A DNA stretch of 64,000 nucleotides from NCBI GenBank assembly GCA_017562135.1, contig QEYB01000093.1, positions 310,001 through 374,000 on the forward strand, in the 5' to 3' direction. Each line of letters opens with the position of its first letter. The stretch's first letter is position 1. The notes under the pieces are model-generated. The model searched no databases. It was given only the letters and a program-made list of their open reading frames with translations, and had not been told where the DNA came from. The position numbers and the translations under genes were made by a program. This stretch comes from Dipylidium caninum. Taxonomy: Eukaryota; Platyhelminthes; Cestoda; Cyclophyllidea; Dipylidiidae. This document shows, in pieces, positions 1 through 14,000 of this stretch.

Positions 1-307
1 TGACAAAATAACTTCTCACAAATATGACATTTTCTCACATCTTACATATTCAGCCGATATTTCTCCGACCGTTTAATATCTTTTTCGTAATTAAGAATTA
101 TTTTAAAAGGAAAAACACGTTAACCAAAAAAATACCACAAAGGACTTTGAGTACCATATTTGCCCTGAAAAGTAAGACCTTTTTGAAAAGACACATATGA
201 CTTGCTCGATTGTCGAAAGTCATAGACGCTACCGGAAAATAATTCGATTGGATATAATAAATAATATAAAAACTGGAAGCTTTTTCTGCTTATACTCAAC
301 TCCCGTT
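1..307. repeat. Diverged interspersed repeat, copy 1 (truncated by window edge)
   Basis: By eye this stretch aligns almost end to end with 42486-42801 in the same orientation, at roughly four matches in five with a few small gaps. Shared blocks include atatttctc.gaccgtttaatat, ttgccctgaaaa and gatataataaataat. The left end is cut by the window. Read on the minus strand, both copies share a frame with KRSEKY followed by a CxIC and a later cysteine; here it is broken by a stop. It is probably a decayed mobile-element fragment. The family was not recognised. Confidence 0.8.
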
Positions 308-3300
308 CCATATCATAATATTACCAAACAAGTCATAACATCAAACCTACAATCGGTTAAAATCGATTAAGTCCTCATAGAGAAAATGAATTACTAATAA
401 AGTGGAGAATAAAGGTCATAATGGCTGATAACAAATGATAACATCTAATTTCGCATCATAAACACATGTAGGTAAAGGCTATGAACAACTAATACACATA
501 AAACCCATCAAGATTCTCATTTATAGTAGTGTTAAACGTAAAATAACGGTCCGTAAACCAGCAAAAGAGATGACTTTCAACATTTATAAAAATGGTAACA
601 ATGCTTTATGCTACACTGAAACCATTAACAAAAACACTTACCTCAATATAATAAATTCCCGAAACCGCATAGCGGCGGAAGCGAAGAGAAACAACAAGGC
701 GAATCCGATTGAGATGGAAGGACACATCGCCAACGCGATTATGCCCAGACTATATATGTCAAAAAATCCAAAAATCAAAAAAGGCAAGTACTTAACAAAG
801 AAGCAAACTAGTTGGGCGAAAAATTAAAACAAACAAAAAATGAACCGATTAAGAGAAAAAGAGATTTAACGGTGGTTTCCAATACGGCACGCGTTCAATA
901 TTTAAACGCGAAATGAAGAAACACTTAGTCAGAACACAAATGTATATAGAAGCAAAATTTAACTGAAAATGTTCTTCGAACACGAGTTTGCACCAATACT
1001 TTAATAACTGAAACAAAAAGAAACAAAAGCGTCATTTGGCCTCTTCTAACTTCTTCTAAGGATCAAGAGTAAACTCAAGCTCGTAGCTATATTTAAAGGA
1101 AGTTGTTAGAGGAAAATAAATATTTCAGTGAGCAAATAAATTTATCGTTTAAAAAACTATATCAGATTCGTACATTGGACAAATGATGGCGATGGGAAGT
1201 GGGCCCATCTTGTTGAGACAATTTTCGATGATTGCGACTTGTGAAATAAAGGTACAGCAGAAGGGCATTTCAATGACAAGTATAAAAATTCCAGTAACGC
1301 TGAAAAGGAAAGTAGGGCCGTCAAACTTGCCCCAAAAATCTTTTTGATACAGTTGAAGTCTTTAAATAAAAGCGTCTTCAATGTGACTTATTAAGGATGT
1401 AGATATTTTAAACCAAACACCACAGTAAGAATGAAAAGCGTCCGAAAAGAAAAGCCTATGAACCATGGCATCACGCACAGACGATGGCTTTTGTAGCAAT
1501 CAAAGAACTTACATGAGGAGAATTCCTGCAAAAACACAAATAACAGAGAAACCGATGGCTCCGACAAGTCCAAGCACACAACACACTGCGAACCTGATTA
1601 TAATGAACAAATAACATACTTATCCCAGTAGCTACATATAGAATACGAGTTCCATAGCGGAAGAAAACGTTTTGGACGGGTGCGGAACCAGTATTCATAA
1701 CTCTTCCTGAATCTGAGCCGGGACAAGACCAACCTGAAGAGGAGCAGTCAGTTACCAACTTATTTAAACAAAAATGTCCTCCAAGATACTAATGAGAACC
1801 CGCATTATGGGCGCGAAGAAAAGTTTGCAATTAAATAGGCCAAACTAAACTCTTTTGTGAAGTGTTTGTTTAGGGTGCTAATACGTCGAGCAGCCATTAT
1901 GTTTTCACGTACAGCGACGTACCGGCGATGATATTCAGGACTTTATGCATTTTTTTAATGTCATTCGGCCTTTTTACGAACAAATTTGGTCTGAAATATC
2001 GTGATCAGAAAAATTTCGGACCCACCACTGCCTCATGTCAAAAGTTAGAGTCACAGAAATCGATGATTTTGCGAGATGGTGCAATTTTTTTTAATGCCCA
2101 GGGAATGTAGGAACGGGATGTTCAACCTCTTACACACCACATGCTCTCGGTTGCAAGGAAAAGTAATGAATAGGTATTTCTAGGTCAACAACTAGCCTTC
2201 GGTAAAAATTGTTAATGCTCATGTAAGAGAGCATTAACTTGATCATGGTTGAATTTCAGACTATGCACACTCGCTGAGAGTGATCAGACAGTTTGAGCAT
2301 CGGTTCCCTTCCACTATATTGTGGAAATAATTTTCACGATCAAGGCACAACTGCACCCAAAACACTCAAGAAATACCGAGTTCAACCAAACAATGATAGT
2401 TGCATTTTTCTTACCTCTTAGGACATGAATCTTGAATGACCCAATTTTTGGAGACGCAGATTTAAAAGAATTGGCTTATAAATGGTAAGAAGTACGCGCT
2501 GCTAGGGTATTTCCACACACTAATTATAAGCTTTCTGACAGGGAAATTAAAAAATAATTGTCCCATCCCCTAGACGGTTAACATGTCAGCGTATCGACAG
2601 CTGAGGAATAGATCTTTTTCATCAGCTATTCGACGTTATTGCGTTGCCTCGTGTTCGTCTAAACGAAAATAAATAGTTCCCGATAACCTCTCCTCAGATG
2701 AGTAAATTTGAGGCCCATGCGGATAGAGTTCTGACAGTCTCTATGCGCCTTACCATATCCACCTCGCCCTTGCATATATTACTGATTAAATATAAGCAGC
2801 AGTTTTACACATTCACGTAACAAAACTAAATTCTAACCAGTGAAATTAGTGTTCTCTACCATTTCTCGAGCAAGCGCCATCATTTATACTGACACACAAC
2901 CTAATATTTAGTTAATATTTTACGAGAATGCCTAAGTTGGTAGTATAAGGGCCAAACTTCACCCAGAGTAACATCCTAAGCATAGCCTCGACGTCAGAAG
3001 CCATTTCTTAAGTGGCAACAAGTCTACTCTAGAGGAGGGGTTTCGGCGTCATTACGGAGACGATATGAGGCCCGACAGATCCCAGGGTGCACACCAAGCA
3101 AAAGTAATGAGGTGGGCTCTAGAAAAACATTTCTCGTGCTTACGCAAGATGAACGTTAATGACCAGCCTTCCAACTCAATGGTGTGCCTAGTTTGCAATA
3201 AGCAGACATTTATTTCAATTGAGCCTTTGGCCAAAGCATGATTTACTGCTACGCACGTACTTCTCAATGTGGGAAAAAATAGCTTGAAGAATGCTAATTC

Positions 3301-4449
3301 ACAGGGCGAAATTGCCCATAAAAATTAACAATGTCAAATGTTTTGTGTCCATTCCTCACTCTCTGTTCCCATCCCCCTTACCCTAACGGAATTCCGACGT
3401 GGAAAAGTGGATATATAAATATACAACAGATTCAAACACACATCGTTTGTGATGTATATGATCAAAACATCTTAATTTAGAATGCGTATATCTGAAAAGG
3501 GATAGAGCGCAACCACCAAAGGACATACGTACACCTACATACACACAGACAGACGGACAAGCAGGACCATCAACTACACCAACTGATTGTCTTCATTGAA
3601 GTCACAGAGGAAAGAAAAGATTTCAGAAGTGAGAAAAAAGGGCGATACGCGTTGCGCAATGGCGGAAGTTTTAACCAGATGCTTCCAAGGTGAGTCGTGT
3701 GCTGTTGAAATGGTCGGTAGAACGGCGATTGTATTTGCGTGCCTATGCGTCTTCAGACCAGATGAAAGGAAGTCCTCGCCTTCGTCAGCAGTATCATCGT
3801 TTGTCGCAGCAAACGTGCCCATATACCCGATGAAGGATATGTAGGATCCGTAAAAGTACAGAATCAAACAAGAAAGAAAACAGAAAAAAAAAATCAAAAA
3901 AATAGACAATAATTTTGTTGATGGGGTATGTCCGTGTGTTGCATTGAAGGTATGTTTGTGAAAATGCTCGCGTGAACATTATGTATACAGGAGAATTGTG
4001 GTATAAACACATTCGGAGCCTGGTAAACTCACTTAAAGATCGAGTATGGAAGGTGGGGTGGAGTGTAGGAGAGCAGGCTAGGTAAGGGGGGAGGGAAGGC
4101 AGGGTAGGGTTAGGAAATAAACGGTATACCCACCCTCGAAGGGTGAAGGGAGGCAAAGAAGTCATGGGACTTGTAACTCGTCCAACAACAACGGCACGTG
4201 GACTCAATTACGCCTGTGTGCACAGTGTAGGAGTCATGGTAGATCCATTACCGACTAAGAACACTTTCACAATGGTGGGAAGGAGGGTTGGATGTGAGTC
4301 TCTTTGGGAGGAAGGGAATGGAGGGGACGGAAAGCACAAGTAAAGGAGAAAGACAAGACACGGGACAAACACATGTACTCGCGCACACAATAGAGAGGAG
4401 GGAGAACGAGACAGAGGCGGAAAGGTCCCATATTGGGAAGATTTCATGA
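308..4449. other. Intergenic region / possible 3' UTR of the FNDC3-like gene
   Basis: No coding exon could be supported here; open frames are short and unlike known proteins. The part next to the FNDC3 stop codon (about 4030-4440) is purine-rich on the plus strand, hence pyrimidine-rich in the transcript, and may be 3' UTR. The nearest minus-strand AATAAA is at 3209-3214, about 1.2 kb past the stop, so the polyadenylation site is uncertain. Confidence 0.5.
4031..4112 (+). other. G-rich tract beside the FNDC3 3' end
   Basis: The plus strand carries many runs of three or more G (ggtgggg, aaggggggaggg, cagggtagggttagg) and could fold as a G-quadruplex. The FNDC3 transcript would carry the complementary C-rich strand. 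A single gggttagg resembles telomere repeat but is not tandem. Confidence 0.4.
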
Positions 4450-5010
4450 CTACTGATGGAGTTGACGTCCGCGCGTAGCGTAAAGAGCAGCCCGAGCTGA
4501 GGAGCTGCTGTCTTCCAAGGATCCGTCACCACCGGGCCATTTGACTGCAGGTGAAACGTCGTCAGAGAATTTGAGGAGAAATTGATTGGCAAACCAGGCG
4601 CAAAAGAGCGTGAGGAGAACGAAACCAATGACGAAGAGACAAGCCATGCGGCGCTGGGCGCGTTCTCGCGATGAGGTCGCGGAGTGATTACTAATGCGTC
4701 GGAAAGGCGCAGATACACGAAGACGTTGAACAATCACGATGAGATTATTCACTTGGTTAACCATAAGAAGCGGACGTCGAAACAACGGCGTTGGTGATTT
4801 TTCTGATGCCGGACGCGACGAAGGTAACGGCGCCGACAGTATCGTACGACGTTTGCAGAAGGGCGATCTGAATATCATGGAGTTGATAAGCACGCCTAGG
4901 AGAGTTCTTTCCTCGGACAGAGTGGTGAATGCCGTCCCGGTGGAGAAAGGACCGTTTAACAGCGTTATCTTTGCAGATGTCGGATTGGACGAGGAAGTTA
5001 ATAACGGAGT
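4450..5010 (-). CDS. FNDC3: FNDC3 exon 19 (C-terminal membrane anchor and stop)
   Basis: The exon follows a 74-nt intron (acceptor actatactgtag). About 120 residues of Ser/Pro/Arg-rich linker lead to a transmembrane helix, ACLFVIGFVLLTLFCAWFA, preceded by the basic RERAQRRM and encoded at about 4572-4647. Vertebrate FNDC3 proteins end directly after this helix. Here about 38 more residues follow (KWPGGDGSLEDSSSSARAAL) before TAG at 4452-4450. Confidence 0.85.
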   Translation of the reverse strand, partial: TPLLTSSSNPTSAKITLLNGPFSTGTAFTTLSEERTLLGVLINSMIFRSPFCKRRTILSAPLPSSRPASEKSPTPLFRRPLLMVNQVNNLIVIVQRLRVSAPFRRISNHSATSSRERAQRRMACLFVIGFVLLTLFCAWFANQFLLKFSDDVSPAVKWPGGDGSLEDSSSSARAALYATRGRQLHQ

Positions 5011-8000
5011 CTACAGTATAGTGGTGAATGAGCAGAGACCCTGTCTTTAGATATGAAAGATTGTAGTTTAGTGAAAGAGCTTACCTGAAGATTCATACTC
5101 TCCGGATCGCCTTCGCTCTTAGGAGACAAAGTATGTGGTTGTTCTAACGATTCACTCTGGCAACAGCGTATAGCGCAGACTCTGGCAATGTAGTTAGTAC
5201 CAGAACTAAGATTATTGACGGTGCAAGAAGTGTCCGCACCCCGATAGACGGTCACTGCCTCTTCCTCCTTCTTCCCCTCTTCCTCCCCTTCTTCCCGCGT
5301 CTCATCTGCTGTCCCACTCGCCGTCGCGTATTCAGTCTCACTCGGCGATGAAGTCACGACTGCTGTTTTTGTCGTGTCTGTGTTCGATGTCCCAGGAACA
5401 CGGGTCAGCTGAACCAGGTATAGAAGTGGGTCCTGTCCCATTTTACTCAGTGGTGGCCATTGCAGTTTGCATTTGGTATGACAGACGTCAATGACTTGTG
5501 GAGCTTGAGACAAATGAAAGAAAAATATCCGCCGAAGTAAATGCATTTAGTTCACCATTCTAATGGACCAGATAGTCTTAATGGCGGTTACTCCGCAACA
5601 CTACCTACCTTCCACAGGTGGTGGTTGCGAGTGTGCTGTCTTTTCTTGTAGGATCTCCGAGAAGGGCCCTTTTCCGCTGATATTGACAGCGGCGACGCGG
5701 AAGCAGTAGAGCGTGGCTTCAGAGAGCTTGCGTGCCTTGAATGAGGTCTGAGTTCCTTCGAAGATACTCACCCACCCTCTGAGATGAAAATTGGGGTGTA
5801 TGATTCAAAAGAGAACATTGTTGAATAGATAACCGTTGATGCACTGATGAAATTCTTTCCGAGGTAATACGTGAATGAATAACTGAAGTGGTGGTCGGGT
5901 GACGAATGAATGAACCGTTGAATGAGCACAATAAAAGAGGATCTTATGAAAAAATTGGAGTATATGTTAACGGCTAGATGAAATGTGATTTGTGGCGGCC
6001 ATTCTAGACGAAAAGGGTACTTACTTGGACTCTGGTTTCTTGCTCATCTCCAAAATATACTTAATATTGGCTGTAGCAGAAGGCTTTGACTTCGGGTGTG
6101 CGTCATCTAGTTCGTACGAGGTGGCGGTGGAAGAGGACCACCGAAGTCTGATACCGCTCGCAGTAGTTCCGATACAAAACAGTATCAATTGCGGTGGAAG
6201 AGATGGGAGAGTGGAGAAGTGCAGAATTCCTGAGAAGGGACTAGCTCCGACCGCACTTAGCGCCTGAACGCGTGCTCTATCAGCAGGTTAGCGGGACAAA
6301 AATTAACCATTAAGCACGATGCATCTCGAGCATGATACGCTTTCACGAAAAAAATATGTTTAAACGGACCAGTGAAAGCTATTTTTGTAAGTGAAAGCAC
6401 CTTTGTAAGCGCAAGAAATACTGTACATGCCTTTCCATTAGACGTCGTGTAAAATTAGACAATCGCTATAATAAACCAACAATGACATATTTCAAATGCT
6501 TTGTGGTAGTGTTTTTCGTCGACAGTGATACCAGTGTGACAGTTCTTTATTTCTCTTGTTTACGTAGAGCGACATCTCGAACTGCGATGAAATGAAGAAA
6601 GAAGGGTCGACTCACCCGGGATAAACAAGGCCTAAGAGCCGTAACCCCGTGAGTTCAAAAAGGCACCCTGGATGGTTATATTTTAACAAAAGTCGGAAGG
6701 TTAATTTTGATGCACATTATTCTACGCTGGTACTACCGGTAAATGAATCCTAAGGAAGTGCAACGTAGTTAAGACGAGCGAATATATGCTTTGAGCGGGA
6801 AACCACGTAATTATTTGGCATAATGCAGACATACGAAATAGCTTGAATAAGTGTTAGATCTGACGACAAACGGAAACATTCGTCGACCAATGATTAGCAG
6901 CAATAAAAAGACATTGTGAAATATGAACGCCGTGGACAAACCAGCTGTGGATCTCGGGATCATGAATATTTGATTGTGGTCGTTACGTTGTTCCCATAAA
7001 TATCAGGGATAAAAAGGCAACGGTTTAGGACGGGCACGCAACTCAAAGACAGTTGGAATCTGACTGGGAGCGATAACGCGTGGCCCTATTAAAAAGCGCT
7101 TTGAGGGCTTACGACGTGGATTTTCTTGACGCAAAAAGTTATCACAGTATCAGGTAAACTGCTATTTCTCGTATGTGGGCGTGTGTTTGACTACTATTTT
7201 TGGAGTGTGGAAGGATTATTTTGAAGTATTTACTAAGCGTCTGACCAGTTATAAGTCAACACGGCAGAGAGTATTCGAGTCAAAAATCTACCTTTTCATA
7301 AGTCACCTTATCACATCAAACAACTGCACAGTGGAACGATAAGTGGCGTTGCGGGAATAGGGAGAGAAAATCATGCCGGAGTTGTCATGGGGATATCCTG
7401 TGTAGATGGCAGGCTTGACCTAAGACCGCCTAACCTATACGCAGCTGCAGTCACAGGGAAAGTTCCTCATATTTATTAACTGATAATAATACCGCCTGTT
7501 CTAATGCTTGTAAAAGTAAATCGCCGTGTTCACAAAACCTGAAATGCCTCGTATCGATATCGCTACTTCAACTTCAACAAAATCAATCTGCCTCACCATT
7601 TGTAAAATGTTTATAGTTATTATGGGCAGACAAATACGCAACGTGTAAGAAACTTGTAGTGTGAGAGACTTACCGGTACTTGGTACCGACTTCGAGTCCG
7701 GCGAGTGTGTATCGAACATAGTCTGTGGTACCCACAGCACCGGGCAAGTAGCAAGCTCTAAAACCTAGGACCCGGGAAACACTCGACCGATGATAGCGTT
7801 GTTGTGGATGCTGATGGTGATTATGCGATAGATGCTGGTTTGATTGACTACTTTCAGAGGAGACATTGGAGGAGAGGGCGGAACCCGAATCGATGCCCAG
7901 AGAAGGGAGAGGCGAAGGAGTGACTGGAACCGGAACCGAGAGTGAAGGGGAAGGCTGAGGAGGGAGAGTTGGAGGTTCAAGAATGCAGATGTCTCGAAGA

Positions 8001-11000
8001 CTGGCACGTTCCTCATCGTTCGTTCTGCGCCCTTCTCCAATGCTATCGTTTCTCTCCATTACCTCTTCCTGATCGGAGGAGGAATTGGTGGGTGGAGATA
8101 GGGATGGTGGAAGTGGGGGCACAGATTCAGCCACATCTGCTTGAATTATGTCATCGCCATCCACATAGAGAGGAAGGTATTTTGTGTCTGAGTAGCCAGT
8201 TCCAGGCAATAGAGAGGATGTCGAAGCATGGCCTTTAACGTAGCGAGTAAGCTCCAGGGTATAGCCTTAATAAGAGTAATGGATTTGATAGGAGCGGTTC
8301 CAAGAATATCTAAGTAAAAATATGAACTCATATTCTTAAGCTATGATTCAATATCACAAATCTAAATAAGGAGACAAATATGGGAATAACCCTCACATAC
8401 GTTAAGAAGGATGACACGTTTGATGACTGCCAATGCTTGTGCTTAACAGTTATTTTCAATTCCCACGAAACCACATTAACGTAACATTGAGTTTTAATAA
8501 ATTACATGTTGCAAATGTGGATTTTAGACGGTAATTAAGTAAATGGAGACACGGTACAGGGTCCTTTATCCGCCAATACTCAAAAGGAGCAGTGATGAGG
8601 TGAACATGGTTCGGTTAAATGAGTAGTTGTAAAAATCCAAAGTCCCGTGAAATTAAAAATGACAACTAAATTAATGGGGTTTTCGCAATCCGAACCCGCA
8701 TTAGCGTACTTGTTCACACTCGCATACCGATAAGGAAGCAGTGGAGTAGCAGCGACCCTAACTGAAGAACTAACACCTTTTCAGCTTTTGTCTCCGCCAT
8801 GGCAATTTATTACTGATCTTAAAGGCAATATCTTAGTTCCCTCCGAAAAGATTTCCTCAAGTATTGTTAAGTGTACATGTAAATACGTGATTTCACGACT
8901 TTCTATTTGACTATACTAGAAATGCAAAAACCCTCAAGAGCTCGGTCGGATGAGCCAGCAATTTTTACACCAATGGCGCCGATCAACTTAGTCTCTTGTT
9001 AATGGGAAAAGTTAAAGACAATTTCATCTCCTGTTTAAGTCAGCCAACCTAAGCACAAGGCTTCAAATGTCATATAAACAAAGGATGTAGTGAAAATGTC
9101 TACATGAATGAGTTTACTTATACTCGAATTCCACCCACAAGCTGCTGTCCTCAAGACTGACAGGATCTAAAACAAGAAATCTTCAAATACCCAGGTATAT
9201 TTAACCTAATCCTTGGAAAAGGTATTATTCGTCGGATTGAACCTGAGACTGAAGTAGCGATTTAAATGCCCTATCCAAACGAAACATCGAAGGTAAATGC
9301 TTGAGCAAATATAGATAGAACTACATCCGGAGGTCAAAGAAATAACTTATTTTTAGAGTATTTATTTTGAGATACTTACATCCATGGCCAGACATTGTAC
9401 GCATATTTGCAGTAACCATGCTGCTATGAAATGAGCTGTTAGGAAAAAGACTGCCATAATAAATAGGTCTTCCAATGTATTTTCAAGCTTGGCTAAAGAG
9501 TAGTAAAGCAGGAAGTTTATCAAAGAAGGTCGCAGGAACTAATAAAAGGGGCTCATGGGTCATGGCAGAGAGAACAAGAAGCTTCGAAAGTCGAAATTCA
9601 AGTAAACCGGGATGATGAGAGAGGATCAAGAGAAAGCCGAAACCACAGGAAAACTTTGAAGTGTCTCTTAAAAGCATCACAACTACTTTTGCCAAGTATA
9701 TGCCTGAAAAATAGCTGATGACAACTGTTCGCCGCTACACGGGCGACGATAGAGGATATTGAAAGACCATACTTTGTCATGACCCTTGCCCGTGAACCTT
9801 TTTCATACATTATCTCGGAAGTGTGCTCCTTTTCGCCTGGCCTGAAATATAGGCATTTTGAAGAGCTGGCTTCCGACACGATGCCAATTCAAAAATGGGA
9901 CCCAACGATGTAGATCCATGCTTTTTTTATTACTACCTAGTTTTTATTAAAAAGTCGGTCATATCAAAGGCAGAAATAATATCATAAGGAGAATTATTAC
10001 CAGTGGTTAGTAGGATTAGTTTAATGGATTATACGCACAAAATCATGAGAAGGGCTAGAGCGCAATCCCCCAATTGTTTTCCTTTGTTGTAACAATCTCA
10101 CATGCACAAGCAACGCTACATTTTAGCAGAAAAAAACAGGCAAATTAACAACAAGAAGTTTGCTTTCAACATGTGAATAGTATTTGAAAATTTTGCTTAC
10201 TGTCAACAAGTAAAGTGGTGAAGTTTCGGTAAAAAGGGCAAAATGGAAGTTAAAAGGACACAGAAACCTGTCTGGTTGTTGTTACCTTGAGGTGTGCATT
10301 ATACATGAAGTCTTTACATTTGAAACTACAGGAGACAGAGTAAATTACACCCTAGTAAAATAAACCCCCTCAATCATCGCTCAGAAAATCGTGTGGGCGA
10401 TAGTGAGTAAATTAATAAACTTTCTGTTACCAAAAAAGGACTCGTACGCTTAATTAGACAACTAAAATTAGAACCATGGTGTTGGACTGTGAGCACAACA
10501 AGAATTGCGCCATTGAGCATTATTCAACCTTTTCTTGTTTTCGTCGACACGCTATTTCCATCAGACTGTTTTAAAAAGGAAGCTAATTACAGTAACTTAA
10601 CGACTTCGCAAGAACAAGGCCTTAGGTGAGCTTTTAAAAACATAGTATGCTGATGAAACGCAGACAGAAACAGGTTGGAAAGAGCATTGACGGCCAATTT
10701 GAAAAAGCATCAATCACATTTATAATACTCTAGACAAAAAGATTTAGGAAGGTAATAAATTGACGTCAGACCTGATCCGCTCTCCCATATTATTTTATTG
10801 GAGGTGGTATAATGGCTAGTGAACAAAAGTGGGACATACTCGTGATTGGGCAACCGTTGTCGAAGGGAGCTGTCCAAACGAGACGGGCAGTGGTCATTGA
10901 GACACCTCCGACAAAATTCTCTGATTCATGACCGTGAACAACAGTTCCTGTAGAAGACAAGGGTGGGGAGAGATCGAGAGCAAGACCGGTGGGTTGATCG

Positions 11001-14000
11001 GGACGTGAAGCTGGCATAACACAACTGCCCACAGGACTCCATCCACCAGCGCCCGCAGCATTCACTGCGCACACACGAAAAGCGATCCTTGAGGCGGGCT
11101 GCAGATCATGCAGCTCAAACCGACATTCCACACCCGAATACACCTAGCAATAATGTACAAGCATCTCTTCATTAAAGTAGTTCCACGGCAATATAATTAA
11201 GATAAGAACCAACATCATACTAATGAGTAAAAATCTAACAACTTCTTATACACGGACATGTCTGGCACGAACTCTTCCATATCCTTATACAGTGGAGATG
11301 AGTTTGCTTTACCACGTGTTTTGAGGTGAAAAGGTCTGCAACTGTTATTGGTATCAACAACTTAAGGCACCTTTTCGGACGTAGGGCTCAGACTGATTTT
11401 TACAAGGGGACCATATCAGAGCCTTAGCTCAAGTAAACGAATGCGAAACTGACAGTCAACAATTATGAGCTCTTGAATAAATGCACAAACTACCTAGTAT
11501 AAAAATACAAATAGAGTTAGAAAGTTTCAAGCCAATGGGATACGATCTATTCCAGGCAATGATATTTTAGATTAACTGGCCTTTGAACACGCGCAGCACT
11601 GCTTCAAGTCAAATTTAATCCTATTCTAAACTTCCTCTTAGACGTAAGACTTAGCTTTCAGCAAATTCAGTTAAACTTGCATTTGTTCCGTTCGAATAAA
11701 CAACAATTGCAGGATGCTTTTAAATGAACTCAGAACGTGAGGAATAGTGAACGAAAATATACCAGTTGGAAGCCGTCAACAGGATACTTGGGAATGCCCA
11801 TCAAAGAGGAACAAGAGCTCGGGTTCCTCGATCTAGAAGCGCTGTTTGACTCAATAGATGAGAGAAGTAGTTCATCGTTGTGTTCACGCTCTGGCGGTGT
11901 GGACGTCTGAGAAGGCTCAGCGACACAGGGCTGCCATTCAACGCGGTACTCTGTGATGGGGGCACCATTAGTTTGTTCAACTTCATCCCAACTCACCACC
12001 ACGGTGGTTGGGGAATTCGGTTTCACTCGGGGAGGACCATCCAACGCTGCTGGTGGCGACGGCGCCGTTGCAAATGTGCTCCACTCGGACCATTCTGACC
12101 AACCAGTTGAGTTTCTGGCCCGCAAGCGAAAAGCGAACACTTGACCGGAATGAAGACCTCTGACTTCACAGCTGTTCTCTATGCCTGCAAAGACTGGTCG
12201 TGAGTGGGAAGTGATGTTGGTCCGATGTTGGGGGCTAGATGTGACGGAGCTGGGAGCTGATAGTATTCCACCTGTTGTCGGCACCGATGAAGTTAGAAGG
12301 AGTGGCTCCACTTTAGTGTGTAGATCCCTCATACTTTCTGAAGTTAATCCTACTAGCGGAGGAGAAACTTCAAGGCATGGCGCAGTTTTAATTAGACTGC
12401 CCGAGATTGGATCATAGAGTGACTGCCAGAGTTCGTAGGAGAGAATTGGAGCTCCGCCGTTGGATGTGGGTGGATCCCACATGAAACGGAGTTCAGTAGG
12501 TTTAGAGCGGCCCACCAAACGAAGATTTGAGGGTGGGTTGATAGGTGGCACTGCTGGAGTTGTAACCTTCAGAGGAGAGTTTGAAGCCTGGCCCCAAGGA
12601 ATAGGGGCGGACGGAGTGGCAGAACGAGGATGGAAATGGCTGGACATAATTGAACGTTGTGAGGTGGCGCGAACGCGAAAGTGAAAGGATTGGCCGGGTG
12701 TAAGATTGCAAACAGTCACCTCCGTGGAACGACCTTCATAGATAACGTACCAAGCAGAGAGAGAATCGGCAACTTCATTCTCCGAACTTTCAGAAAAGCC
12801 AATCAGGGAGGTAGGAACAGTGGTGGACTCCTCACCGGGACTTTTAATTGAGTCAGGGGAGGATGGTACGCGGAACGGTGCCCGTGGCACATCATTCATC
12901 TTCCCCAAGGAATAGAAACTGCTAACCGGTGATTGAAGAACGTAGTTGGATGGCGGCACAGAAATGAAAGCGCTGTTGTCCGAAGCGGCTTCAAAAGTTA
13001 AGAAAAGACCGATAAGACTTTATAAAAACATAAATGAGAAATTTGGAAAAAAAGATGTTCCGACGAAAATATAGAAAAAACACTACCATCGAAAATAGTA
13101 GCGTTAACAATATGCCAGGATGCAAATTTTGAATAGGTTAACAAAGCGCGCTCAATGGTGGTCCTAGCGGTTTTATCTCTTCTGAAAGTATAATGGTTTA
13201 AAGGACTCAGGAAAAATGGAAATAAAATGATATGTTTGGTCAATCCAATTCACATGGGACAGTATATATGTTGATGGTGGGGAGAAAACGAACCAACAAC
13301 AGCCTTATTATGTCCGGGAAATGGGTTGGTAGGTGTAGGCTCGGTTATAGGCACTCGAAAAGGGTATTTATATCACCCTGCCCATAATGGAAACAAAACA
13401 GTTACACTCTCAACATATTCTAAAGACAGAAATACAAGAGCAAAAAAGAATTGAATTTCGTGAGAAATAACAAACCGTAAAACCGCGTAAGACTAGGGAT
13501 ACCAAAAATGACTCCATTTGTTAATCTGATATTTATGCTAAAAGACTAATTTTGTTGTTGTAAAGGATATAATTCCTGGGTTCTGACAAAGCCTACAAAT
13601 TTATTTGTATTATACACTTCTATCTTCCGAAAATCATTAGAATGAGTGAAGTTGAGTTGAGGGATGTTGAAATAGATGGCTTTGGAAAACGATGCAGCTT
13701 CCATCGAGTGAAAGGTAACTTCTAATTGCAACGAATCTAACGGTTCTTCTCCCTCATACGCGGTTGCCACGTGAGAAGGGAATGATTTATCCACTGGTTT
13801 GACATTGCTCTTAACCCATCTGAGCATAAACAATAAGCAAATGGAGGTTGTACTTGCTCCAATTAGCTAAAAGTGTTTAACGATTCAATAAGAAATTTGA
13901 AAACTTTTTTGTAAATGAGTGCAACCTAAATTTTTGTACGGGGGATGAAAGTACTCCGACGGTAATTGATATATTCAAAATACTGGAATCTTAGCAAATT

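Noticed and set aside
4100..4112. Telomere-like gggttagg
   Set aside because: Single occurrence inside a generic G-rich tract; not a tandem telomeric array.
3794..4207. Minus-strand open frame of 137 codons beyond the FNDC3 stop
   Set aside because: Low-complexity composition from the purine-rich strand; no similarity and no splice context.
9117..9166. Exon-like minus-strand segment (acceptor ttttag, donor gtataag) between FNDC3 exons 14 and 15
   Set aside because: Exons 14 and 15 join directly in phase and give continuous FN3-7 homology, so no extra exon is needed.
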